A DNA stretch of 21,360 nt from Caryophanales bacterium UBA5729 (lineage in GTDB: Bacteria > Bacillota_I > Bacilli_A > Izemoplasmatales > Hujiaoplasmataceae), in contig DIGF01000011.1 of NCBI GenBank assembly GCA_002419505.1, forward strand, positions 1 through 21,360, in the 5' to 3' direction. The notes under the pieces were generated by a model. The model was not told the DNA's origin. It saw only the letters and a list, made by a program, of their open reading frames with translations, and did no database searches. Positions 13,893-21,360 of this stretch are shown piece by piece. Every line of letters starts with the position of its first letter. The stretch's first letter is position 1. The position numbers and the translations under genes were made by a program.

Positions 13893-16008
13893 CTTCACCA
13901 ACTTTTACATACCAAATAATATCAGTGTTACTAAAAGAAAAATCGGATTCAATTACATATACATACTTATCTTTTTCATATATTTTTCCGTTATATTCAA
14001 CTCTATAAGTGATTGCGTATACTCCGACTACTTGGGTATTAACATTGCCAATTATTTCAACCGAGCCATAATTAGAGTCGGCACCGGATTCGATATAATT
14101 TTGACCAATGACAATAGTAGTGACAGATTTATTTACTGTTATTTGGACATTAATTTTTTCGGGAATTACGTGAACCATTCTTTTTATAATTAAAACCAAT
14201 TCATCCTCATGATAGATATTATATACTACTTCATATGTTCCAATTTTTGTTATGTCAACCGATTCAGAAACTAGATAATACAAACTGTTATCAACTAGTG
14301 TAATACCTTGATCAAACCAAGGTTGATTTATTGAAATTGTATCTATACCTGGCTCTAGAAGAGCGTTTTCAAAAAATAAGGTTTTTTTATAGATAGGCGT
14401 TAAAACCAGGTCGCTATCAATATTTTCTAAATTATTACTCCATGAAATAAATTCATACCTAAACAGGCTATCGCTTGCTTTTTCTGGTGGATTGGGTAAA
14501 ATGATATCCTCTTCAGAATTTATATAAATTTCTGATAATATCTCGCCATCAGCGTCTAAAAATGTAATAACATATAAATAAGATCCGAATTTAGCAAATA
14601 AAGTAATATTATCGGTAATAATTTCGTCATTATACTTATTTGTCAACTCAGGGTTATAATACCAACCCAAGAAGCTTGAATTATCTTTTTCAGGAGTAGG
14701 AAGATCATTAAGAAAGTTTCCGCTTTGAATCAAAAATTCACTAAATACATCATCTCCTATTTTTAAGGTAACTTGATAATATTTCGGAATAAATTTAGCA
14801 TATAATATTATATCCTCAGTGAAAACAAATGATTCAGAAAGTTTATTTATAAGTGATGACTCCAGATACCAACCATCAAAAATAAAATGTTCTTTGCTTG
14901 GCGTTTCTTCAACAATATAGTTGCTATTGTGCTCAATCCAAATACTTTCAAATTGGTCTTCTCCATCTGTTTCGAAGTCAATTTTTACTAAGTCTGTTAT
15001 TAGTGAGAAGTAAGCGTTTAATAAACCATTTCCATAATACTCATCTTTTCCGGGTTCACCCAAATCTATCGAAGCGAAAAATATTCTCTCTCTAATTTCT
15101 TCGTAAGAAATATTACCAGAACTTAATAATAGTGCTAAAACGGCGGCTACATGTGGGGCTGCAAATGATGTTCCTGATTTTACTGTATAGTTATTAGTGA
15201 TATTAGTAGTATATATTGAAACTCCAGGTGCGACTAAATCTATAGTAGAACCATAATTTGAAAATGACGCTAAACTAGAATTAGTGTCAACAGCACCAAC
15301 AGATATAACGTTTTCAAAAGCGGCGGGATAGAACGGCTCATTTGTTCCATCGTTACCTGCAGCAGCTACAACAAAAACATTATTTTCAAAGGCATAATCA
15401 ACAGCTTTCTTAATTGTAGAACTAGGAGTAGAACTGCCAAGAGATAAATTGATTACATGTGCGCCATTATCTACAGCGTAATATATTCCCCTAACAATAG
15501 CGGTGTTTGAGTACACGTCTTGGCCCGGTTCATTTACTTTAATTATCATCAACTGAACATTATCGGTAATTCCATCTATTCCAAGATTATTATTTCTCTC
15601 AGCGGCAATTATACCAGCAACATTTGTGCCATGTCCTAAATCATCTTCGATATATTGGATTCCAACTTGGTCAGAATATGCATTATATGATAATTCAGAG
15701 ATTCTTCCAATAAATTCATCATGGTTAGTATCAATACCAGAATCGATTACAGCAACTGTAATAGTTTCTTGACCCGTCTCAATTTCCCAAGCTCTAAAGA
15801 TATCAATTAATTCCAAATTATACTGATATTTAGTGTAATCAGTAGGTTGAGTTTGCCACGGTGGCCCTAAAAATTCAGTATCATTGTTATATACTACTGA
15901 GGGACTGTATGAATATGAATTGTTTGATAAAGAAATGCCGAAAAAGAATGTAATTAATAAAATTACAGTCATAAAAGTATAAATTATTTTCTTAGTCATG
16001 TTATTCAA
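13882..16008 (-). CDS. Secreted subtilisin-like serine protease with InlB-like and DUF5011 repeats
   Basis: A 708-residue exported S8 family protease. The N-terminal hydrophobic signal segment spans about 6-26. The catalytic triad is intact: D89 in VAVIDSGID, H126 in LGHGTNVAG and S281 in SGTSFAAPH, with oxyanion N219 in AAGND. Only about 30-40 residues separate the signal from the catalytic domain, so the usual I9 inhibitor propeptide is missing. Three InlB/Flg_new-type repeats follow (about 345-407, 410-474, 478-541), recognisable by FDGWY, FLGWYYNPEL and LYAKF/LFAKF. Two DUF5011 Ig-like domains complete it (about 550-615 and 620-687). No LPXTG or C-terminal membrane anchor is present. TTG at 16008 is the likely start, with AGGTGAT (complement of 16014-16020) just upstream; ATG at 15999 lies too far from it. 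Confidence 0.92.
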   Translation of the reverse strand: MNNMTKKIIYTFMTVILLITFFFGISLSNNSYSYSPSVVYNNDTEFLGPPWQTQPTDYTKYQYNLELIDIFRAWEIETGQETITVAVIDSGIDTNHDEFIGRISELSYNAYSDQVGIQYIEDDLGHGTNVAGIIAAERNNNLGIDGITDNVQLMIIKVNEPGQDVYSNTAIVRGIYYAVDNGAHVINLSLGSSTPSSTIKKAVDYAFENNVFVVAAAGNDGTNEPFYPAAFENVISVGAVDTNSSLASFSNYGSTIDLVAPGVSIYTTNITNNYTVKSGTSFAAPHVAAVLALLLSSGNISYEEIRERIFFASIDLGEPGKDEYYGNGLLNAYFSLITDLVKIDFETDGEDQFESIWIEHNSNYIVEETPSKEHFIFDGWYLESSLINKLSESFVFTEDIILYAKFIPKYYQVTLKIGDDVFSEFLIQSGNFLNDLPTPEKDNSSFLGWYYNPELTNKYNDEIITDNITLFAKFGSYLYVITFLDADGEILSEIYINSEEDIILPNPPEKASDSLFRYEFISWSNNLENIDSDLVLTPIYKKTLFFENALLEPGIDTISINQPWFDQGITLVDNSLYYLVSESVDITKIGTYEVVYNIYHEDELVLIIKRMVHVIPEKINVQITVNKSVTTIVIGQNYIESGADSNYGSVEIIGNVNTQVVGVYAITYRVEYNGKIYEKDKYVYVIESDFSFSNTDIIWYVKVGEDDE

Positions 16009-16079
16009 TTGTCATCACCTTAATAATATACGTATAAATACGAGTTTTTATTGGAATATTTTAATTTATTTTTAAGAAA

Positions 16080-16105
16080 AGAAACGGCTTTTTTAAGTCG
16101 TTTCT
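16080..16105 (-). terminator. Terminator of the SAP-like membrane protein gene
   Basis: An 11-bp stem (16080-16090 with 16095-16105, one G-U) with a four-base loop, followed on the minus strand by a T-rich tail. It lies 24 bases after the stop of the 457-aa gene. Confidence 0.75.
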
Positions 16106-16128
16106 AGATAAAAGATTTAAAGAGATAA

Positions 16129-17502
16129 TTATACAACAAATCTAGATTCAAAAACGCCTTTTATGAAAGTAAGAAAGTCTCTACCGCCAAAGAATGGAAT
16201 TTTACTTAACAGCCAAGAGATTTGGCTGATAACAGGAGCGTCAGGATAATAATAAGCAAGTGGAGTAAAGATCAAGAAGAAGAGGCCTATAAAAAATAAT
16301 GTCATTATTAAAATTGCAAACCACCTTGGAACTGAACCCTTAGATAATTTAGGGGGCTTAGCATTTTTATTTGTTGATTTTTCTTCTAAGAGAACGATTT
16401 CATTTTTAAGGTTATTTACGGACTCTTTTAATAAGATAATTTCTTTTTTAAGTTCCTCCAAACTAGAGGAATCATAATGAGCAATAGTTTGTTGAGGAGT
16501 TTCAAAAACTTTGGTTTCTATGATTTCCTCAACTTTTTCTTCTATGATTTCTTCAGCAACAACATCTTCGATAATTTCAGTTTTTTCTTCTATGATTTCT
16601 TCTGCAACAGATTCTGTTGCTGGAACTTCATCTTCAATTTCTGGAACTACATCTTCATCTTTTTTATAACGGTTAGGTATAGGTTTCTTTTCTTCATATT
16701 CAGTTAGTATAATATCAATCATTTGATCTTTATTAATGTAAGCAAAAGCGATTATATCATTAAGTCTAGCAAATTCTTCCAATTCTTTTAGATTAAAGTC
16801 ATTAAGTTCTGAGTGAATTTCAGGAATATATTTGTCTCTATCCTTAAGTTCGCTGACGATTATTTCTAAAACTTGAATTTTAGTCAATCGAGTTGGGACT
16901 TTAATACCATATTTCGCACCGATTTGTTTCAGTTCGCTGATTGTAGCACTAACAAGAACTCTTTTTTCAAACAAGTTGGTAATCAAGCCATCAAAAGTGC
17001 CTTCTTCATCATATATGAACGGATCAATAGCCTTATTGAATAGTTTTGCTGGAGGCTGACTTTGATATTTGCCAATTACACCTTCAAGAAAATCGGCTAT
17101 AAGTTGTTTAGGAACAGATTCTTTAATCAAAAAATTAATTAATCGTTTCCAAAACTCGGAAAGGTATGCGAGATCAATTTCCCGATTATTGAATCTAAAT
17201 AATTCATTTTCAAATTGAGTTTCAGAAAAAGTGTCAATCCATCTTAATCTAGTCTGCCTTCTAGATTCTTCAAGTCTCTCAGGTCCCTCGGTACTACTTT
17301 CATGTTTAAGCAAATCGTTATATTCATCTTGAAGTATCGGAAAAAGAATTTTCTGTAATGCGTTAAAGCGAATAGATCTTGGAAGATTTATATCTAAACT
17401 TTCAAGGAATCTAGCTAAATCTTCTCCAGGAATTTGAACCATATTCTCTACAAGCTCATCTATTAGGTAGTCTTTATGTAATTTTTGATAAATATCTGCC
17501 AT
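16129..17502 (-). CDS. Hypothetical membrane-anchored protein with SAP/HeH-like motifs and coiled coil
   Basis: A 457-residue protein I cannot name. The N-terminal 270 residues are helical and contain at least two short helix-extended-helix segments resembling SAP, HeH or Rho-N DNA-binding motifs. One lies around 187-220 (ISELKQIGAKYGIKVPTRL, then LTKIQVLEIIVSELK) and one around 236-269 (FNLKELEEFARLNDI, then NKDQMIDIILTEY). An acidic stretch of near-repeated eight-residue units (AEEIIEEK, VEEIIETK; about 299-333) follows, then a leucine-rich coiled coil (347-376), a basic linker, and a transmembrane helix (about 394-414) near the C-terminus. The bulk should be cytoplasmic. AAAGGAG (complement of 17511-17517) lies eight bases before ATG. 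Tethering of nucleic acid to the membrane is a speculation from the domain order. Confidence 0.8.
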   Translation of the reverse strand: MADIYQKLHKDYLIDELVENMVQIPGEDLARFLESLDINLPRSIRFNALQKILFPILQDEYNDLLKHESSTEGPERLEESRRQTRLRWIDTFSETQFENELFRFNNREIDLAYLSEFWKRLINFLIKESVPKQLIADFLEGVIGKYQSQPPAKLFNKAIDPFIYDEEGTFDGLITNLFEKRVLVSATISELKQIGAKYGIKVPTRLTKIQVLEIIVSELKDRDKYIPEIHSELNDFNLKELEEFARLNDIIAFAYINKDQMIDIILTEYEEKKPIPNRYKKDEDVVPEIEDEVPATESVAEEIIEEKTEIIEDVVAEEIIEEKVEEIIETKVFETPQQTIAHYDSSSLEELKKEIILLKESVNNLKNEIVLLEEKSTNKNAKPPKLSKGSVPRWFAILIMTLFFIGLFFLIFTPLAYYYPDAPVISQISWLLSKIPFFGGRDFLTFIKGVFESRFVV

Positions 17503-17553
17503 TAGTGAATCTCCTTTGTATAATATAATATATTTTGCTTATTGAACGGTTGT

Positions 17554-17559
17554 ATTATA
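17554..17559 (-). promoter_or_regulatory. -10 element for the SAP-like membrane protein gene
   Basis: The minus strand reads GATATAATAC, giving a perfect TATAAT about 50 bases before the start codon. The -35 region is AT-rich without a clear match, so confidence is limited. Confidence 0.35.
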
Positions 17560-17620
17560 TCATATATAGTTTTATAATAAAATGGTGTAAACGATAAAAA
17601 CATAATAAACAATAAGGTTT

Positions 17621-17648
17621 TTGCGATTTTTTATTATCCTAATATAAC
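17621..17648 (+). promoter_or_regulatory. Possible promoter for the DUF2161 gene
   Basis: TTGCGA (17621-17626) and TATAAC (17643-17648) are 16 bases apart and 31 bases before the TTG start at 17680. Confidence 0.35.
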
Positions 17649-17679
17649 TGTTTTATATATAGATAAGGAGTTGAATATA

Positions 17680-18342
17680 TTGGAAACCGAACTTTATATA
17701 CCGATAAAAAACTATCTTGAATCTCAAGGGTTTCAAGTCAAAGGCGAGATTGAATCAATTGATGTTTTCGCAATCAAAGAAGATTATACAATTGCCATCG
17801 AATTAAAGAATAACATTACCCTAAAATTAATCTATCAAGCAATCGAAAGACAAAAACTAGCTGATGATGTTTTTGTGGCGATTCCAAAAACCGCATTGCA
17901 TCAGCATCGAAAAAATTTAAAACATTTTAAGATGCTCTTAAGGCGGTTAGGAATCGGTCTGCTAATCGTTGAGAAAAGCAATGTAATAGTTTTAAATGAA
18001 CCGGTGGAATATAATCTAGAATTAAGTAAAAAACGCAACATAAAAAACTGTATTAAACTCATAAACAATTTTAACAATTTAAAAAGCAATCAAAATATTG
18101 GTGGTAGTAAGGGCAAAAGAATGACAGTCTATCGTGAAAAAGTTATTGTTTTAGCCACATGTTTAATGAAGGAACCGGGTTTGTCGCCTAAAGAATTGAA
18201 GAAAATAACTGGTATAGAAAATGCAAGTTCCATTCTCCAAAAAGATTACTATTCTTGGTTTGAGAGAATCGATAGAGGATCTTATAAATTAACAAATTTA
18301 GGTCTGCAAGCTTTAACTGAAGAAAAAGAAAAGACTAAATAG
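17680..18342 (+). CDS. DUF2161-type PD-(D/E)XK protein with C-terminal winged-helix-like region
   Basis: A 220-residue protein similar to the DUF2161 family, described as putative nuclease or phosphodiesterase proteins. The N-terminus (ETELYIPIKNYLESQGFQVK) leads into a restriction-endonuclease-like core: D28 in SIDVFAI, then E41 and K43 in AIELKNN, followed by a helix with QAIERQKLADDVFVAIPK (53-70). The order D...ExK...Q is that of PD-(D/E)XK enzymes. The C-terminal part (about 150-215, LSPKELKKITGIENASSIL) looks like a small helix-turn-helix or winged helix. The start is set at TTG 17680, because AAGGAG (17665-17670) sits nine bases before it and directly abuts the earlier TTG at 17671. 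It is divergent from the SAP-like gene. DNA or RNA substrate unknown. Confidence 0.8.
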   Translation: METELYIPIKNYLESQGFQVKGEIESIDVFAIKEDYTIAIELKNNITLKLIYQAIERQKLADDVFVAIPKTALHQHRKNLKHFKMLLRRLGIGLLIVEKSNVIVLNEPVEYNLELSKKRNIKNCIKLINNFNNLKSNQNIGGSKGKRMTVYREKVIVLATCLMKEPGLSPKELKKITGIENASSILQKDYYSWFERIDRGSYKLTNLGLQALTEEKEKTK

Positions 18343-18350
18343 TCTTTTTT
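18329..18350 (+). terminator. Terminator overlapping the stop of the DUF2161 gene
   Basis: An 8-bp stem (18329-18336 with 18341-18348) with a four-base loop continues into a T run. The stop codon lies inside the hairpin. Confidence 0.75.
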
Positions 18351-19370
18351 TTATATCAAATTATCTAACAGATTAATATTCTTTTTATCGATGTTCAATT
18401 CCTTCTTTTCGATTTTATGAACTATCTCAATTATATGGTTATTTAAAGGCGTCTTAAAACCAGCTTTACTACCGAATTCTGAGACTACACCATTTATAGC
18501 GTCTATTTCGGTTTCTCTTCCTTGTAATAAGTCTCTTATCATGCTAGATTTGATAGCTTGATGTTTTTTCATTGCAATCGGAATTAAGAATAAACTAATT
18601 TTCATTTTAAACAAAGAGTTGTAGTCGATTAATTTCACGATATCTTTTCCTTGTAATGGCTCAACTTTAATATTATTGGCTTTAGCTACTTCAATACCTT
18701 CTTTAATTATTTTAAGCGCAATTAAACGTGATTTTTTATTTTTTGCTAATTCTCCAAAAGTTAAACCGCTAATTACAGATAATCCACTGAAAGCAGAATT
18801 GATTAATAATTTTGCCCATCTTGCTCCAATGAAGTTTTTTTCAATTTTTACTTTACCCATAGTGTTTAACATTTCAACGATGTAATCAAATAGCACAGAA
18901 TTGTTATTTCCATATTTACCGATGCTGAAAGTTAGTGTTTCTCTGCTGTCCTTGGAAGTTAACTCACTTACACCATCACCATGAAAAGTTGCGCCCCAAC
19001 TCATGGTGCACCCACAAGTTCTACCCTCTCCAATAACATTAGCTACTGATAATTCCGGTAATCCATTTTGCATGGTACAGACTAACGAGTCATCTTTTAA
19101 ATATGGAAGCAAAAATTCCATTGTTTCTCTGTTATATTTTTGTTTAGTCATCAATAGAATAATGTCATACTTTCCAGACATCTGGTTAGGAAGATATGCT
19201 TTGACTGGCTGAATAAAGTTTGTATTACCTACAATTTGTGCTCCTTTTGTATTTAGAGCATTCACATGATTTTTATTTCTATTTATTAAATCAATTTCAT
19301 ATCCTGCCCTATTAATATAGGCGCCTAAAACGGTACCCATCGCACCAGCGCCATAAATCGCTACTCTCAT
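18351..19370 (-). CDS. panE: Ketopantoate reductase (PanE/ApbA) family protein
   Basis: A 339-residue NADPH-dependent reductase. PanE reduces 2-dehydropantoate to pantoate in the pantothenate/CoA pathway. The N-terminal Rossmann motif is GAGAMG (7-12). The MTKQ (74-77) and QNGLPE (101-106, N102) segments follow. The C-terminal helical domain has the catalytic-type lysine K187 in ARWAKLLINSAFSGL, and SSMIRDLLQGRETEID with E288, the family's substrate-binding carboxylate. It is about 40 residues longer than typical PanE. The family contains paralogues acting on other 2-oxo acids, and no other pantothenate gene lies nearby, so the exact substrate is not certain. GGAGGTGA lies just upstream of ATG, and TATACT (complement of 19394-19399) is a likely -10. 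Confidence 0.85.
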   Translation of the reverse strand: MRVAIYGAGAMGTVLGAYINRAGYEIDLINRNKNHVNALNTKGAQIVGNTNFIQPVKAYLPNQMSGKYDIILLMTKQKYNRETMEFLLPYLKDDSLVCTMQNGLPELSVANVIGEGRTCGCTMSWGATFHGDGVSELTSKDSRETLTFSIGKYGNNNSVLFDYIVEMLNTMGKVKIEKNFIGARWAKLLINSAFSGLSVISGLTFGELAKNKKSRLIALKIIKEGIEVAKANNIKVEPLQGKDIVKLIDYNSLFKMKISLFLIPIAMKKHQAIKSSMIRDLLQGRETEIDAINGVVSEFGSKAGFKTPLNNHIIEIVHKIEKKELNIDKKNINLLDNLI

Positions 19371-19489
19371 ATTTCACCTCCGGTAATGATTTTAGTATAT
19401 CATAATGTTTGATTTAAATAAAACATTTACCAATAAATTCGTTGACTAGGACGTATATATAAGTGAATAGAGAAAAGGGGGTAATAATT

Positions 19490-21085
19490 ATGAAAAAATT
19501 TCTCTTAGCATTAACAATAATTTTAGCATCTGTTGGAGTGGTGGCATGTGGCCAATCTGACGAAAATGAATACTCAGACTACAATTACTTATCTTTGGAG
19601 ATTAATCCAGCTATAGATTTAGTAATTGACAAGAACGGTAATGTTCATACTTATCAACTAAGAAACGAAGCGGCTGAAATTGTAGCTGCCGGGTTAGAAT
19701 TAGCAGGTAAAAATTACGAAGAAGCATTACAATTATATTTAAATGCAGCTATTGACACTGGTTATATTGATATTAGTCGAGAAGATGGCGCATTAATGAT
19801 TCAAGTAGGCGGAAAAAACGACTCTGATAACAACGCTTTTATGATCCAAGTTGAAAATAAACTTCAAACGTTTTTACAAGAAAACGCAGTTGGAGCGGTC
19901 ATATTAAAATTGGGTGAAATGAATGACGAAGTTAAAGAATTTGCCGAAACAAACGATGTATCATACGGGATAGCAAAAATGATGATGGTTTATTTAGAAG
20001 AAAATGAAGATAAAACCGTAGAAGATGTTTTGGAAATGTCGCCTTCTGATATCATGGAAAACTTAATTGAAAAAGCGAATCAATACCGCGAAAGATATCA
20101 AAATCAAATTCAAGCTGGTGCACAAGCTATCAAAGATGAGTTAGTTGAAGCTTTAAGCATGCAAGTTGAAGCCCATCGCCAAGCCGTGCTTGATGGAACA
20201 AAAACACAACCTGATGTCTCAAATTTAAAGACAATGTATCAACAAAACTTTCAATCTATGCATCAAGAATATTTAAATCGCAATCAAACTAGGCTACAAG
20301 AAGCTAAAAATAACGTTTCAGAACAAGCACCAATGTTTTTCTCAGTTGATATTAATCCAGGAATAGATTTTGTTGTTGATTTCCAAGGTCAAGTTCTTTC
20401 ATATCATATGAGAAATGAAGCTGCTGAAATCGTAGCCGCAGGACTAGATTTTGAAGGAATGCAGTTCCAAGAAGCTCTAAGATTATATCTGGATGCTGCT
20501 GTCCAAACCGGCTATATTGATTTAGATAGAGCTGATAATGCCGTAATGATTCAAAACAGTGGTGTAAATAGTGAGTTGGAAAATCAATTTAGAAACCAAA
20601 CTCAAACTATGATGCAAACCTATTTTTCTGAAAATGCTATTGGCGCAGTCGTTTTAAATAAGAATGAAATTGACGCTGAAATTAGGGAATTTGCAGAAAC
20701 TCATGACATAAGCTATGGTTTTGCTCAGTTAGTTATAACCTATTTAGATACAGACGAAGCGTTAATTTTAGAAGACGTTTTAGAAATGAAACCTGCCGAT
20801 ATTATTAAAGCTTTAAATGAAGAATACGGATTATATTTATCTCGCTATAGAAATCAAGTTGAAGCTGGGGCACAAGCTATTAAGGACGATCTAGTTGAAG
20901 CTTTAAGACTAAGAGTTCAAGAACACAAAGATGCTGTTACTCAAGGAGAGATTTCTCAGCCAAATATTGAAGGTTTAAGGGAAATGTATCAAGAAAATTA
21001 TGATGAAATGCATCAAGGATTTATTGAAAGAAACCAAACAAGAGTAGAAGCGGCAAAAAACAATTTAAATAATAAACCGCAATAA
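19490..21085 (+). CDS. Lipoprotein with two tandem RsgI-type extracytoplasmic domains
   Basis: A 531-residue exported lipoprotein: the signal peptide ends in VVAC (C20). The rest is two copies of one ~245-residue unit (about 33-276 and 283-526). Each begins with a sequence resembling the extracytoplasmic domain of RsgI anti-sigma factors: SLEINPAIDLVID and SVDINPGIDFVVD, then RNEAAEIVAAGL and EAL-LYL-AA--TGYID. Both keep the Asn-Pro pair (N39-P40, N289-P290, exactly 250 residues apart), which in RsgI proteins is reported as an autoproteolytic site. The second half of each unit is helical (AGAQAIKDELVEAL, NRNQTRLQEAKNN). No cytoplasmic anti-sigma domain or transmembrane helix is present. Start 19490 is preferred over GTG 19463 because AAGGGGGT (19475-19482) is seven bases upstream. 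TTGACT (19442-19447) is the nearest -35-like hexamer, without a clear -10. Confidence 0.85.
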   Translation: MKKFLLALTIILASVGVVACGQSDENEYSDYNYLSLEINPAIDLVIDKNGNVHTYQLRNEAAEIVAAGLELAGKNYEEALQLYLNAAIDTGYIDISREDGALMIQVGGKNDSDNNAFMIQVENKLQTFLQENAVGAVILKLGEMNDEVKEFAETNDVSYGIAKMMMVYLEENEDKTVEDVLEMSPSDIMENLIEKANQYRERYQNQIQAGAQAIKDELVEALSMQVEAHRQAVLDGTKTQPDVSNLKTMYQQNFQSMHQEYLNRNQTRLQEAKNNVSEQAPMFFSVDINPGIDFVVDFQGQVLSYHMRNEAAEIVAAGLDFEGMQFQEALRLYLDAAVQTGYIDLDRADNAVMIQNSGVNSELENQFRNQTQTMMQTYFSENAIGAVVLNKNEIDAEIREFAETHDISYGFAQLVITYLDTDEALILEDVLEMKPADIIKALNEEYGLYLSRYRNQVEAGAQAIKDDLVEALRLRVQEHKDAVTQGEISQPNIEGLREMYQENYDEMHQGFIERNQTRVEAAKNNLNNKPQ

Positions 21086-21104
21086 CATTTATTTTTCCTT
21101 ATTT

Positions 21105-21140
21105 AAAAGTCACGAGAATTAATTTTCGTGACTTTTATTT
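21105..21140 (+). terminator. Terminator of the RsgI-like lipoprotein gene
   Basis: An 11-bp perfect stem (21105-21115 with 21126-21136), with further pairing inside the loop, is followed by a T-rich tract. Confidence 0.9.
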
Positions 21141-21203
21141 TTTTTATTTTAACTTTTTAAATCAATTATTTTCTTTTATACCATTTTTAATTTCAATTCT
21201 ACC

Positions 21204-21232
21204 TTGTTCATTAATGTAAATAATGCTAAAAT
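21204..21232 (+). promoter_or_regulatory. Promoter of the gene cut by the right edge
   Basis: TTGTTC (21204-21209) and TAAAAT (21227-21232) are 17 bases apart, with TG one base before the -10 (extended form). Confidence 0.5.
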
Positions 21233-21263
21233 AGAGTATCTCAGATTTCCTGGCGGGGTGTTT

Positions 21264-21360
21264 ATGAGTGTATTGCATTGGTTATTATTTATGTTTATTG
21301 CAGTATTATCTATTTTACCATTAGCTAGATTGGATCTGGTAGTGTCAAGAATTATGTGTA
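21264..21360 (+). CDS. N-terminus of a membrane protein, cut by the window edge
   Basis: An open frame from ATG 21264 runs off the window. The 32 residues seen start MSVLHWLLFMFIAVLSILPL, a hydrophobic N-terminal helix, followed by ARLDLVVSR. GGGG of GGGGTG (21254-21259) lies about six bases before the ATG, and a good promoter precedes it. The product cannot be named from this length. Confidence 0.55.
   Translation, partial: MSVLHWLLFMFIAVLSILPLARLDLVVSRIMC

Noticed and set aside
16031..16042. Inverted repeat CGTAT-AA-ATACG upstream of the protease gene
   Set aside because: It is short and AT-rich, with no second copy in a comparable position; a regulator site cannot be supported.
16477..16707. 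Phenylalanine-rich plus-strand frame
   Set aside because: It is the antisense of the acidic Glu/Ile repeat of the SAP-like protein.

Overview
The window is AT-rich DNA with strong AGGAGG-type ribosome binding sites, lipoprotein signal peptides ending in a lipobox, and hairpin-plus-T-run terminators. UGA is used as a stop (for example at the end of the AbiEii gene) and every tryptophan I followed is UGG, so the standard bacterial code applies. Together these suggest a low-GC Gram-positive-type bacterium (Bacillota, or a code-11 Mycoplasmatota lineage such as the Acholeplasma/Izemoplasma/Haloplasma group). The lineage is inference; no rRNA or intact tRNA gene is present to confirm it.

Left region (1-4640), accessory. 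A DUF4143-type AAA ATPase sits behind 33-bp tandem repeats that rebuild a promoter at each junction. It is followed by a 175-bp sequence whose last 50 bases are the 3' part of a tRNA (anticodon arm, T arm, acceptor strand, CCA). An AbiEi/AbiEii toxin-antitoxin pair and a small membrane protein follow, and then the same 175-bp sequence recurs (151 of 175 positions identical by hand alignment, no gaps). The layout reads as [cargo - tRNA-fragment att] [cargo - tRNA-fragment att] with everything in one orientation and no recombinase in view. It looks like tandem tRNA-targeted integrations, or a cassette array whose att sites are tRNA 3' fragments. This is the most interesting structure in the window.

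Boundary (4640-5800). A well-signalled small hypothetical gene with its own promoter and terminator is followed by the decayed C-terminal part of an ArsB/CitM-type permease, with its N-terminus missing and a frameshift in a run of eight T.

Centre (5807-12073, minus strand). A complete oligopeptide ABC importer operon runs oppB-oppC-oppD-oppF-oppA. OppC, OppD and OppF each carry unusual insertions. A hairpin lies between oppF and oppA.

Right region (12299-21360). In order: an unknown membrane protein; RidA; a minus-strand pair of a secreted subtilisin-like protease (with InlB/Flg_new-like repeats and DUF5011 Ig-like domains) and a small lipoprotein made of two further DUF5011 domains; a membrane-anchored protein with SAP-like helical motifs; a divergent DUF2161-type PD-(D/E)XK protein; a ketopantoate reductase family protein; a lipoprotein made of two tandem RsgI-type extracytoplasmic domains, each keeping an Asn-Pro motif; and the start of a further membrane protein cut by the window edge. 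Much of this half concerns the cell surface: peptide uptake, an exported protease, Ig-like adhesive or scaffold domains and a surface sensor-like lipoprotein.
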